From Aureimonas sp. OT7 (GTDB lineage Bacteria > Pseudomonadota > Alphaproteobacteria > Rhizobiales > Rhizobiaceae), in contig NZ_CP062167.1 in assembly GCF_014844055.1 (NCBI RefSeq), positions 3,385,501-3,449,500 of the forward strand: a DNA stretch of 64,000 nucleotides, written 5' to 3'. Below, piece by piece: positions 28,139 through 36,846 of the stretch; position 1 is the stretch's first letter; each line of letters opens with the position of its first letter. The notes beneath the pieces were generated by a model. The model was not told where the DNA came from. It saw only the letters and a program-made list of their open reading frames with translations, and ran no database searches. The translations under genes and the position numbers were made by a program.

Positions 28139-29206
28139 TTGGCATTCCTCGAACTTGACAGGCTTATCAAGAATTATGGGGACTTCCAGGCGGTGCGCGG
28201 CATCGACCTGGCCGTCGAACGGGGCAAGCTGGTGTGCCTTCTGGGTCCGTCCGGCTGCGGCAAGACGACGACCCTGCGGTTGATCGCAGGGTTCGTGCCG
28301 GCGTCGGGCGGCGCAATTCGGGTGGGCGGGCGCGTCATATCCTCGGGCGCGTCCACTGTCGCGCCGGAAGACAGGAATATGTCGATGATCTTCCAGAGCT
28401 ACGCGCTCTGGCCTCATATGACGGTCTTCAACAACGTTGCCTATGGCCTCAAGCTGCGCAGGATGAAGGGCGACGAGGTGAAGGCCCGCGTCCACGAAAT
28501 TCTCAACGCCACGAAGCTGACGCCGCTGGCCGATCGATATCCGGGCGAGTTGTCCGGCGGACAGCAGCAGCGCGTATCCCTGGCCCGGGCGTTGGTGATC
28601 AAGCCGCAGATCCTGCTTCTGGATGAGCCGCTGTCCAACCTGGACGCCAATCTTCGCGAGGAGATGCGCTTCGAGATCCGCCGCCTGCATGACGAGTTCC
28701 GCTACACCACCGTCTACGTCACGCATGACCAGGCCGAAGCCATGACGACGGCGGACATGATCGTCGTCATGAACGATGGTCGCATCGAGCAGGCCGGGTC
28801 GCCGGAGGACATCTATGAGCGGCCGGAAACCGAATTCGTGGCCAACTTCATCGGCGGCACGAACATCCTTCGGGGCGATCGTGGGCCGGGCGACAGCGTG
28901 ATCGGCGATACCGGCATCGTGTTGCGCTGCGGCAGCGGCGAGCGGGCGGCCAATGGCAAGACAGCGGTCTCCATCCGGCACCACAACATCAACCTGTCGC
29001 CGCGCAAGCCGGCGGATACGCAAACCAATACCGCCAACGGCATCGTGCAGCGGCAGATCTACCTTGGCTCGCACCGGGACTATCTGGTCTCGCTGCCCAA
29101 CCAGGAGACGATCCGCGCCGTGGCGCCGGTGGATGTGGAGATACCGGTCGGCCAGGAGGTCTGGCTGGAATTTCCGCCGCAGCACTGCCGCGCGCTGGCG
29201 CGCTGA
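28139..29206 (+). CDS. ABC transporter ATP-binding protein (FbpC/PotA type)
   Basis: Cytoplasmic ATPase of about 355 residues for the importer encoded downstream. The start is a TTG at 28139 with GGGAGG seven bases before it; an ATG-led frame opens earlier at 28073 but passes through the operator region. It has Walker A GPSGCGKT (36-43), Q-loop FQSYALWPHM, signature ELSGGQQQRV, Walker B LLLDEPLSNLD and H-loop YVTHDQ. A C-terminal TOBE-like domain follows. The nearest relatives by motif are ferric iron and 2-aminoethylphosphonate ATPases. It opens a four-gene unit that ends in the GntR gene. Confidence 0.93.
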   Translation: MAFLELDRLIKNYGDFQAVRGIDLAVERGKLVCLLGPSGCGKTTTLRLIAGFVPASGGAIRVGGRVISSGASTVAPEDRNMSMIFQSYALWPHMTVFNNVAYGLKLRRMKGDEVKARVHEILNATKLTPLADRYPGELSGGQQQRVSLARALVIKPQILLLDEPLSNLDANLREEMRFEIRRLHDEFRYTTVYVTHDQAEAMTTADMIVVMNDGRIEQAGSPEDIYERPETEFVANFIGGTNILRGDRGPGDSVIGDTGIVLRCGSGERAANGKTAVSIRHHNINLSPRKPADTQTNTANGIVQRQIYLGSHRDYLVSLPNQETIRAVAPVDVEIPVGQEVWLEFPPQHCRALAR

Positions 29207-29237
29207 AAACAAAAGAAAATAAGGGAGGAAAGACAAA

Positions 29238-30281
29238 ATGTGGTTGAAGCATCTGTCCGCCACTCTGATGGCCTTTGCCCTGGGCGGCGCATCCGCGCTG
29301 GCGCAGGCGCCGGAGCCCTATGAGATCACACCCGAACTGGTCGAAGCGGCCAAGGCCGATGGCAAGGTCGTCTTCTATACGGCGACGGATGTCGCGGTTG
29401 CCGAGCAGCTGGCCCAGCTTTTCCGCAAGTCCTATCCGGAGATCCAGGTCCAGGTTGAGCGCGCGGGTTCCGAGCGCGTCTTCCAGCGGATCGGCCAGGA
29501 ATATATGAGCGGCATCTACAATGCCGACGTGATCGAAACATCGGACTCAGTCCATTTCGAGTATTTCAAGCGGGAAGGCTGGCTCGAGCCGATGGTCCCC
29601 AAGTCCGTGGCCGACCTTTGGCCCGAAGAGGAAAAAGACCCGGACGGCAATTTCGCGGCTTACCGCGCCCATCTCTCGGTGCTCGCCTACCGCTCCGATC
29701 TCGTCGATGCCGCCGACGCGCCAAAGACATGGACCGACCTTCTGGACCCGAAATACAAGGGCAAGATGGTCAAGGCCCATCCCGGCTATTCCGGCACCGT
29801 CATGACGGCCACCTTCGCCCTCAGCGAATTGCTCGGCTGGGAATTCTTCGAGAAGCTCGGCTCCCAGGACGTCATGCAGGTGCAGTCCTCGACGGAACCG
29901 CCCAAGAAGCTGGCGCAGGGCGAGCGATCCATCGAGATCGACGGCAACGAGTACAATATCTTCCGCCTGAAGGATGAAGGCGTCCCGATCGAGATCGTCT
30001 ATCCCGAAGAAGGTACGCCCCTGGCGGTCGGCAACGCGGCCGTCCTGAAGAACGCGCCCAACGCGGATGCCGCCAAGTTGTTCTACGCCTTCCTGTTCTC
30101 CAAGGAAGCGCAGCAGCTGAACAGCGATTCCGGTGGCCTGCGCTCCTTCCACCCGGAGGTCGTCGAGAAGGCGGGCAGGACGCCCCTTTCCGATATCAAG
30201 GTGCTGCAGATCGATCCGCTGAAGCTCGAAGAGCAGATCGATACGATCAAGGGCAATTACGAACAGTATTTCGGCACGTGA
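29238..30281 (+). CDS. Extracellular solute-binding protein (Fe3+/phosphonate-type, family 1)
   Basis: Periplasmic binding protein of 347 residues. The signal peptide is MWLKHLSATLMAFALGGASALAQA cut at AQA. The mature start ITPELVEAAKADGKVVFYTA and the later AGSERVFQRIGQEY, NADVIETSD and GTPLAVGNAAVLKNAPN are typical of the AfuA/FbpA/PhnS group. Those proteins bind ferric iron, phosphorylated sugars or aminoethylphosphonate. The surrounding catabolic genes favour an organic anion over iron. It lies 31 bp after the ATPase gene and 10 bp before the permease gene. Confidence 0.92.
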   Translation: MWLKHLSATLMAFALGGASALAQAPEPYEITPELVEAAKADGKVVFYTATDVAVAEQLAQLFRKSYPEIQVQVERAGSERVFQRIGQEYMSGIYNADVIETSDSVHFEYFKREGWLEPMVPKSVADLWPEEEKDPDGNFAAYRAHLSVLAYRSDLVDAADAPKTWTDLLDPKYKGKMVKAHPGYSGTVMTATFALSELLGWEFFEKLGSQDVMQVQSSTEPPKKLAQGERSIEIDGNEYNIFRLKDEGVPIEIVYPEEGTPLAVGNAAVLKNAPNADAAKLFYAFLFSKEAQQLNSDSGGLRSFHPEVVEKAGRTPLSDIKVLQIDPLKLEEQIDTIKGNYEQYFGT

Positions 30282-30291
30282 GGGCGCATCG

Positions 30292-32016
30292 ATGACCGCC
30301 GTGATCGCGCAGGAAATGCAAGGTCGGCGCAAGCGCGTCGACCTTTCATGGGCCGTCTTCGGGCTGCTGGCCGGACTTCTCAGCGTCCTCGTCCTGCTGC
30401 CGCTGTTCTGGCTTCTCTATTACAGCTTCCGCTCCGACAGGGGCGGCGGCTTCACCCTGTCCAACTTCGCCGCGCTGATAACCGATCCGACGCTGACGAA
30501 AGCCTATGGCCTCGCCTTGGGCATGTCCCTGGCGGTGGGCGTGGCATGCTGTGCCGTGGCAACGCCCATGGCCTGGCTTGTGGCGAGGACGGATCTTCCC
30601 GGGCGGCGGCTCATTCGCATTCTGGTGACGGCATCCTTCGTGACGCCGCCCTTCCTTGGCGCGGTGGCCTACGAAATCATCGCCGCTCCGAATTCGGGCC
30701 TCGTCAACGTCGCCTATCGCAACCTGTTCGGCCTCGATCGCTCGGCCCATCTGGTGAACATCTACACCTTCACCGGGCTCGTCTTCGCCATCGCGTGCTT
30801 CACCTTTCCCTATGTCTTCACGCTGGTGTCCAACGCGCTCGACAAGGTCCCCTCCGACCTGGAGGACGCCTCGTCCATCCTGGGCGGCCGCGCCATGACC
30901 ACGCTGCGCAAAGTCACCATACCGATGGTGCTGCCCGCCATGCTGGCCGGCACGCTGATCGCCATCCTGCAGGCCCTGACCATGTTCGGTTCGCCTGCCA
31001 TCATCGCCCTCCCCGCCGGCTTCCACGTCATCACGACCAAGATCTGGAGCCTGTTCCAGTTTCCGCCCAAGCCGGGGCTGGCAGCGGCGGCTGCCATTCC
31101 ACTGCTCATCATCACCGTCATGCTGCTGCGGGCGCAGCGCTCCATTCTGGGGCGGCGGGGCTATACGGTCCTTGGCGGCAAAAGCGGCACGCCGCGCATA
31201 ACCAAGCTCGGCAAATGGAAATGGCTCGCCGTCACCTTCGCGCTTACCGTCCTGTCGCTGACCATCTTCCTGCCCTATGCGGCAATCGTGAAGACGGCTT
31301 TCACCAATACCGTCGGAGATTCCCTTACTTTAGAAAACCTGACGCTCCGGCACTGGAACTTCGTGCTCTTCGAATTTTCGGCGACGCAGCTCGCGTTGCG
31401 CAACACGTTTTTCCTGGGGGTCGTCACGGCGACGATCGTCACGGGCATCGCGCTGCTGGTTTCCTACCTCGTATCGCGGCGCTCCATGCCCGGGGCCCAG
31501 TATCTCGGGGTACTGGCGACGGCGCCGATCGCCATTCCCGGGATCGTGCTGGGCGTCGGATTGTTCCTGTCCTACGCCAACCCGACGTTCCAGCTCTACG
31601 GAACGCTCTGGATCCTGCTCATCGCCTTCATGACGATCGAGCTTCCAGCGGGCTACCAGCAGATGTCATCGGCATTTGCCGGTGTCCATCCCGAATTGGA
31701 GGAGGCAGGGCGCATCATGGGGGCGTCGCGGCTGAAGACCCTATGGGACATAACAGCGCCCCTGCTCCGCACCAGTGTCGTCGCGGCATGGTGCTTCGTG
31801 TTCGTCGGCACGATCCGTGAACTGTCGGCAACGATCCTGCTGACGACGGCCAACACCAAGCTCGTCTCCGTCATCATCTACGATCTCAACGAAAGCGGCG
31901 ATCTGGGTGCGATCTGTGTCCTTGGCATCATCCTGCTGGTCGCCTCGTTCAGTGTGGTATACGTGGCGAACAAGGTTCCGGTGCTGGGTGGCTCCCAGAT
32001 GAACGCGCGGGGCTGA
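30292..32016 (+). CDS. ABC transporter permease, two fused permease domains (FbpB type)
   Basis: A 574-residue inner-membrane protein with about twelve helices, made of two permease domains in one chain, as in FbpB and PhnU/V-type importers. Each half carries an EAA loop: DLEDASSILGGRAMTTLRKVTIPM (about 180-205) and ELEEAGRIMGASRLKTLWDITAPL (about 465-490). The halves are joined by a hydrophilic linker after residue 280. Only one permease gene is therefore required. It is followed by a stem-loop and then the GntR gene. Confidence 0.93.
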   Translation: MTAVIAQEMQGRRKRVDLSWAVFGLLAGLLSVLVLLPLFWLLYYSFRSDRGGGFTLSNFAALITDPTLTKAYGLALGMSLAVGVACCAVATPMAWLVARTDLPGRRLIRILVTASFVTPPFLGAVAYEIIAAPNSGLVNVAYRNLFGLDRSAHLVNIYTFTGLVFAIACFTFPYVFTLVSNALDKVPSDLEDASSILGGRAMTTLRKVTIPMVLPAMLAGTLIAILQALTMFGSPAIIALPAGFHVITTKIWSLFQFPPKPGLAAAAAIPLLIITVMLLRAQRSILGRRGYTVLGGKSGTPRITKLGKWKWLAVTFALTVLSLTIFLPYAAIVKTAFTNTVGDSLTLENLTLRHWNFVLFEFSATQLALRNTFFLGVVTATIVTGIALLVSYLVSRRSMPGAQYLGVLATAPIAIPGIVLGVGLFLSYANPTFQLYGTLWILLIAFMTIELPAGYQQMSSAFAGVHPELEEAGRIMGASRLKTLWDITAPLLRTSVVAAWCFVFVGTIRELSATILLTTANTKLVSVIIYDLNESGDLGAICVLGIILLVASFSVVYVANKVPVLGGSQMNARG

Positions 32017-32068
32017 CGCGGCCGCCGCAACATGCACTAGTATTGCCAAGACTGACTTAGTCAGGCAG

Positions 32069-32096
32069 GGAGCGGCGTCCATCCGGACGCCGCTCC
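32069..32096. terminator. Perfect 12-bp hairpin between permease and GntR gene
   Basis: GGAGCGGCGTCC (32069-32080) pairs without mismatch with GGACGCCGCTCC (32085-32096) across a four-base loop. No T-tract follows, so it may act as an attenuator or RNA-processing/stability element that lowers regulator expression rather than as a full terminator. Confidence 0.6.
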
Positions 32097-32125
32097 ATCG
32101 ACCCGCAACCGTTCATGGTTTCCTG

Positions 32126-32812
32126 ATGTCCAAGCTCACCGATACCAATCTTTCCGCCATCGATTTCCTGCGCACGCGCTCCCTTGCGAATGTCGTGCAG
32201 GCGGAAATCGAGCGGATGATCATCGATGGCGAACTGAAGCCCAATGAGCGCGTCAACGAAAATGGCCTCTCGCAGCGCCTCGGCGTCAGCCGGGGCCCCA
32301 TCCGCGAAGCATGCAGCGCGCTGGCGGCCATGGGCCTGATCGAGATCATCCCCAATCGCGGCTTCTTCATCAGGGCCCTCACCAATGACGAGGCGCAGGA
32401 CCTGTCCGAGGCGCGCGCCAGCGTATTCGGCTGCCTCGCCATGATGGCGGCGGAACGCATCACCGACGACGAGATCGCATCGTTGCGGGTGCTGACGGAC
32501 CGGATGGACGAGGTGGCGTCCCTCAACGACGTGCACATCTACTACCCGATCAACCTGGAATTTCACCGCCGCATCACCGAGCTCGGCGGCAACAAGCGGC
32601 TGGCCCTCATCTACCAGAGCTTCGTTCGGGAATTGCATATCCAACGCTATCGCGCCTTATCCAGCACCGATGTGCTCCAGGTCTCGAACGAAGAGCACAA
32701 GGCCATCGTGGAGGCCCTCGCCACCCGCGATCCGGCGCGCGCGCTGAACGCCGCCCGAGGCCACATCATCAACGGCATCACCCGGACGCGGCAGGCCAAG
32801 GAACCGCGCTAG
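32126..32812 (+). CDS. GntR-family regulator with FCD domain, candidate controller of the YTGTNNACAR regulon
   Basis: A 228-residue FCD-type GntR protein. The HTH reads NVVQAEIERMIIDGELKPNE, then GLSQRLGVSRGPIREACSAL. The effector domain has NLEFHRRITELGGN and EEHKAIVEAL, the Asp/His pattern that binds a metal and a carboxylate ligand. It follows the ABC-transporter genes and precedes box 3 and the PrpD genes. It is central in the locus, and all four boxes carry the TTGT-NN-ACAA pattern preferred by this family, so it is the natural regulator. Sign of control and ligand are unknown. Confidence 0.92.
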   Translation: MSKLTDTNLSAIDFLRTRSLANVVQAEIERMIIDGELKPNERVNENGLSQRLGVSRGPIREACSALAAMGLIEIIPNRGFFIRALTNDEAQDLSEARASVFGCLAMMAAERITDDEIASLRVLTDRMDEVASLNDVHIYYPINLEFHRRITELGGNKRLALIYQSFVRELHIQRYRALSSTDVLQVSNEEHKAIVEALATRDPARALNAARGHIINGITRTRQAKEPR

Positions 32813-32853
32813 CCACCGACGGGGCGCCCGCCAGTGTCAAACTTTATCGTCGT

Positions 32854-32863
32854 TTGTTGACAA
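32854..32863. promoter_or_regulatory. Regulon box 3 (YTGTNNACAR)
   Basis: TTGTTGACAA is a perfect inverted repeat and contains a TTGACA -35-like hexamer. ACAGTTTTCA, the flank seen in boxes 1 and 2, follows at 32867-32876. It lies 53 bp upstream of the PrpD-PrpD-dehydrogenase unit. Confidence 0.7.
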
Positions 32864-32915
32864 TTTACAGTTTTCATCAGAATGTCGATCAACGACAGAG
32901 AATCAGGGAGTGAAC

Positions 32916-34328
32916 ATGAATCAGATGGCCCCCGTTAAGACCGGCCTGACCGCGGAAGTCGCGGAGTTCGTTGTGCGCACCGACGGCTCGACCCTTTCGG
33001 AGGAGCTCGTCGCCATTGGCAAGAAATCCATCCTGGACGGTTTCGGCCTGGCGCTTTCCGGCTCCGTGGCGCGCTCCGGTGCCCTGGTCCGCCGCCACCT
33101 GGACGACCTGTCGCTCGGCGAAGGGCAGGCCACGGTCATCGGGGCGGGACGCAAGGTCGCGCCCCGCTTCGCGGCTTTCGCCAACGGCGTCGGCATCCAT
33201 GCGGACGACTATGACGATACCCAGCTCGCTGTCGCCAAGGACAGGGTCTACGGCCTCCTGACCCATCCGACGGCGCCGGCGCTTCCGGCGGCGCTGGCCA
33301 TGGCCGAAGCAACAGGTGCATCCGGCGCGGATTTCATGCTGGCCTATCATCTGGGCGTCGAGGTGGAGTGCAAGATCGCCGAGGCGATCAACCCCCGGCA
33401 CTACCAGACCGGTTTCCACGCAACGGCGACCTGCGGCACCTTCGCGGCGGCGGCGGCGGCATCGCGGCTTTCAGGCTTCGACGTGGAAACGACGCAGCGC
33501 GCCCTGTCCATCGCGGGCAGCCAGTCGGCCGGGCTCCGCGAGAACTTCGGCACGATGACCAAGCCCTTCCATGCCGGCAAGGCCTCGGAAAGCGGCGTCG
33601 CGGCGGCGCAGTTCGCGGCCTATGGATGGACGGCGACATCGAAGATCCTGGAAGCGCCGCGCGGCTTCTTCTCGGCGGCAGGCGGCGGCTACGACCCGGC
33701 GGCCATCGAGGGGCGCCTCGGCAAGCCGTGGACCTTCGTAGACCCGGGCGTATCGATCAAGCCGCATCCATCGGGCTCGCTGACCCATCCAGGCATGACG
33801 GAGATGCTGCGCCTCATCCGGGAAAACGGCATTCGCGCCGAAGATGTGGTGCACGTTCGCGTCGGCACCAATTCCAACATGCCGAACGCGCTGATCCACC
33901 ATCGGCCCACAGATGAGCTTCAGGCGAAGTTCTCGATGGAGTTCTGCATGGCGATCCTGCTTCTGGAGGGGCGCGCCGGGCTTGCGGAATTTACCGACGA
34001 GGTCGTCGCCCGCGAGGACGTCAAGGCCATGATCGAGAAGGTCGATTTCGTCGTCGACGACGAGGCGGAGGCCGCCGGCTACCATCTCATGACGACGATC
34101 ATCGACATCGACCTGAAGGACGGCCGACGCATCTCCGGCCGCGCGGATTTCGGCAAGGGTTCGCCGGCATTTCCGATGAGCTACGACGAGGTTGCGGACA
34201 AGTTCCGGGAGAATGCGGGCTTTGCCGGGATGAGCCGGCAGAAGGCAGACGAGATCGTCGGGCTCGTCCGCGATCTGGAGACGCTGCCGAGCGTCGATCC
34301 CATCACCAGGCTGCTGATAACGGTCTGA
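32916..34328 (+). CDS. MmgE/PrpD-family protein
   Basis: A 470-residue MmgE/PrpD protein, probably a dehydratase, isomerase or decarboxylase acting on a hydroxylated or unsaturated polycarboxylate. The ATG at 32916 has GGGAG right upstream; a GTG at 32910 overlaps that site. Family blocks include LDGFGLALSGSVARSG, HYQTGFHATATCGTFAAAAAAS and AGLRENFGTMTKPFHAGKAS. In the usual DDTH active-site motif it reads DYDDTQLAVAKDRVYGL with extra residues before the conserved THPTAPALPAALA, unlike the other two PrpD proteins in the window. It is the first gene of a three-gene unit. Confidence 0.88.
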   Translation: MNQMAPVKTGLTAEVAEFVVRTDGSTLSEELVAIGKKSILDGFGLALSGSVARSGALVRRHLDDLSLGEGQATVIGAGRKVAPRFAAFANGVGIHADDYDDTQLAVAKDRVYGLLTHPTAPALPAALAMAEATGASGADFMLAYHLGVEVECKIAEAINPRHYQTGFHATATCGTFAAAAAASRLSGFDVETTQRALSIAGSQSAGLRENFGTMTKPFHAGKASESGVAAAQFAAYGWTATSKILEAPRGFFSAAGGGYDPAAIEGRLGKPWTFVDPGVSIKPHPSGSLTHPGMTEMLRLIRENGIRAEDVVHVRVGTNSNMPNALIHHRPTDELQAKFSMEFCMAILLLEGRAGLAEFTDEVVAREDVKAMIEKVDFVVDDEAEAAGYHLMTTIIDIDLKDGRRISGRADFGKGSPAFPMSYDEVADKFRENAGFAGMSRQKADEIVGLVRDLETLPSVDPITRLLITV

Positions 34329-34392
34329 TCCGCCGCATGGGGCGCGGCATCGGACGCGCCCCTCCCGCCGCGCCCAAAATCTCGGAAACATC

Positions 34393-35736
34393 ATGGAACA
34401 GACAGACGTTACCCGCCAGCTCGCGCGCTGGATCGTCGGGCTCGATGCCGATGCCATTCCCGATACGGTACGCCAGGAAGGCGTGCGGACATTCGTGAAC
34501 TGGTTCGGCTGTGCGCTCGGGGGCGCTTCGCATGAAACGGTCGACAGGGCGCTTGCGGCCGTCAGACCGTTCTCCGGTCAGGCGAGCGCCCAAATTATCG
34601 GGCGAAGCGACCGGCTCGACGCGCTCCACGCGGCGCTCGTCAACGGCATCTCCTCGCATGTGCTGGACTATGACGATACCCACCTGAAGACGATCATTCA
34701 TCCGGCCGGCCCTGTCGCCTCGGCCATCCTTGCGGTGGCGGAAGGGCGCGGCGTCAGCGGACGGGACTTCCTGACCGCGCTGATCGCCGGCATCGAGGTG
34801 GAATGCCGTATAGGCAACAGTGTCTACCCCGATCATTACGACAGGGGCTGGCATATCACCGGCACGGCCGGCGTCTTCGGCGCGGCAGCGGCGACGGGCC
34901 GGCTCCTCGGTCTGTCGGAGCGGCAGATGACATGGGCTTTGAGCCTGGCTGCGACACAGGCATCGGGCCTGCGCGAGATGTTCGGCACGATGACCAAGAG
35001 CTTCCATCCGGGGCGTGCGGCGCAGAACGGCGCGATGGCTGCCTTTCTGGCGGCCGCCGACTTCGATTCCTCGGAACGCGGCATCGAGGCGCCGCGCGGC
35101 TTTGCCAATGTCCTGTCCACGAAGCAGGATTACGACGAGATCCTCGGCGGCCTCGGCGAGCGGTGGGAAGCCGCGCTGAACTCCTACAAGCCCTTTGCCT
35201 GCGGCATCGTCATCCATCCGACGATCGACGGTTGCCAGCAACTGCGCGAGCGGCTGGCGCAGGACGGCGGCGACATCGCCTCGGTTCATCTGCGCACTCA
35301 TCCGCTCGTGCTCGAGCTGACCGGCAAGAAGACACCGCGCACCGGGCTGGAAGGAAAATTCAGCGTCTATCACGCGGCGGCGGTGGCGCTGCTGCACGGC
35401 GACGGATCCCCGACAGCCTTCACCGACGCCATCGTGGCGGATCCGGAAGTCATCGCCCTGCGCGACAAGGTGGAGGCCGTCGCCGATCCGGCGATGCCCG
35501 AGGACGCCGTCTTCATCCGCATCGCCCTGGCCGATGGCCGGACGGTCGAGCTGGATGTGCCCCACGCCATAGGCAGCATCGAGCGGCCTTTGTCCGACGC
35601 CGCGATCTCGGAGAAATTCGACAGGCAGGCCGCTCTGGTGGTCGGCGCCGACAAGGCCGACAGGCTGCTGCAATCGGCCTGGCAGATCGGCTCGAGCGCG
35701 GATGCAGGGTCCATCGCGCGCGACAGCGCCCACTGA
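34393..35736 (+). CDS. MmgE/PrpD-family protein (second of tandem pair)
   Basis: A 447-residue paralogue of the preceding gene. The two share long recognisable stretches such as LREMFGTMTKSFHPGRAAQN against LRENFGTMTKPFHAGKASES, and IEAPRGF. This copy keeps the usual active-site motif DYDDTHLKTIIHPAGP and the GWHITGTAGVFGAAAA segment. A pair of PrpD proteins side by side could form a hetero-oligomer or catalyse successive steps. It starts 64 bp after its neighbour and is followed after 12 bp by the dehydrogenase gene. Confidence 0.88.
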   Translation: MEQTDVTRQLARWIVGLDADAIPDTVRQEGVRTFVNWFGCALGGASHETVDRALAAVRPFSGQASAQIIGRSDRLDALHAALVNGISSHVLDYDDTHLKTIIHPAGPVASAILAVAEGRGVSGRDFLTALIAGIEVECRIGNSVYPDHYDRGWHITGTAGVFGAAAATGRLLGLSERQMTWALSLAATQASGLREMFGTMTKSFHPGRAAQNGAMAAFLAAADFDSSERGIEAPRGFANVLSTKQDYDEILGGLGERWEAALNSYKPFACGIVIHPTIDGCQQLRERLAQDGGDIASVHLRTHPLVLELTGKKTPRTGLEGKFSVYHAAAVALLHGDGSPTAFTDAIVADPEVIALRDKVEAVADPAMPEDAVFIRIALADGRTVELDVPHAIGSIERPLSDAAISEKFDRQAALVVGADKADRLLQSAWQIGSSADAGSIARDSAH

Positions 35737-35748
35737 GGAGGCAGTCTC

Positions 35749-36843
35749 ATGACGCAATTGAAGATCGGCATCCTCGAAGGCGACGACATCGGCCACGAGA
35801 TCGTGCCGGCCGCGGTGGCGGCGGTGAAAGCCGCCGCGCGCGCCAGCGGCCTGGCGATCGATTGGCGGCCCTTCCCGATCGGCCGGCGCGCGCTGGACAC
35901 GCTCGGCACCACGCTGCCGCAAGACACGCTGGAGGAACTCGCCAGGCTCGACGGATTCATCCTCGGCCCGATCGGGCATCAGGCCTACCCCAAGGTCGAC
36001 GGCGCCATCAATCCGCATCCGATCATGCGAAAGCACTTCAACCTTTTCGCCAATGTCAGGCCGACGCGGGCTTTTCCCGGCCTCGGTGCGCTGCGCGACG
36101 ATATCGACCTCGTGATCGTGCGCGAGAACAACGAGGGCTTCCAGCCGGACCGCAACGTGGTTGCCGGCTCCGGCGAATTCCGGCCGACGGAAGACACCAC
36201 GATCTCCGTCCGCGTGATAACGCGCCAGGGCTCTGCCCGCGTTGCCCGCGCCGCCTTCCAGATCGCGCGGCAGCGCCCCCGCAAGCATCTGACGGTCGTC
36301 CACAAGAACACGGTCTTCAAGCTGGGCTGCGGCATGTTCGTGGAAGAGTGCCACCGCGTCGCCGCCGAGTTTCCGGATGTGCGGATGGACGAGGTGATCG
36401 TGGATACGATGGCCCTTCGGCTCATCCGCGATCCGCAAAGCTTCGATACGATCGTCACCACCAACATGTTCGGCGATATACTGACCGACGAGGCGGCGGG
36501 GCTGGTCGGCGGCCTGGGAATGGCGCCCGGCCTGTGCATCGGAGAAGGTGCCATCGCCATGGCGCAGGCCACCCATGGCTCGGCCCCGGATATTGCCGGC
36601 AAGGGCATCGCGAACCCGTTTGCCATGATCGAATCCGCGCGGATGATGGTGGAATGGCTGGGGCACGATCGCGGCATCGGCGAGGCCGTGGAGGCCGCAC
36701 GCCGGTTGCAATCGGCGATTGCGGTCGCGCTATCCGAGCCTTCCACCCGCACACGCGACATCAACGGCACGGGCGGAACGCAGGACATGCTGAACGGCAT
36801 CGTCAGGGCCATCGGAAAGGAAGCCGGAGCGGCAGCCGCCTGA
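35749..36843 (+). CDS. Isocitrate/isopropylmalate dehydrogenase family protein
   Basis: A 364-residue NAD(P)-dependent beta-decarboxylating dehydrogenase. The start MTQLKIGILEGDDIGHEIVPA has GGAGG upstream. Substrate and metal residues appear in LFANVRPTRAFPGL, LVIVRENNEGFQPDRN, DTMALRLIRDPQSFD, and TNMFGDILTDEAAGLVGG. The nucleotide site is GSAPDIAGKGIANP. The substrate loop (VRENNEGFQPDR) differs from LeuB, Icd and TtuC, so the acid it oxidises is not one I can name. It ends 3 bp from the convergent rhodanese gene. Confidence 0.9.
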   Translation: MTQLKIGILEGDDIGHEIVPAAVAAVKAAARASGLAIDWRPFPIGRRALDTLGTTLPQDTLEELARLDGFILGPIGHQAYPKVDGAINPHPIMRKHFNLFANVRPTRAFPGLGALRDDIDLVIVRENNEGFQPDRNVVAGSGEFRPTEDTTISVRVITRQGSARVARAAFQIARQRPRKHLTVVHKNTVFKLGCGMFVEECHRVAAEFPDVRMDEVIVDTMALRLIRDPQSFDTIVTTNMFGDILTDEAAGLVGGLGMAPGLCIGEGAIAMAQATHGSAPDIAGKGIANPFAMIESARMMVEWLGHDRGIGEAVEAARRLQSAIAVALSEPSTRTRDINGTGGTQDMLNGIVRAIGKEAGAAAA

Positions 36844-36846
36844 TCG

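Noticed and set aside
34303..36711. 802-residue open frame on the minus strand across the PrpD/dehydrogenase genes
   Set aside because: It is the antisense shadow of three well-supported plus-strand genes; composition is Arg/Gly/His-rich with no domain or ribosome site.
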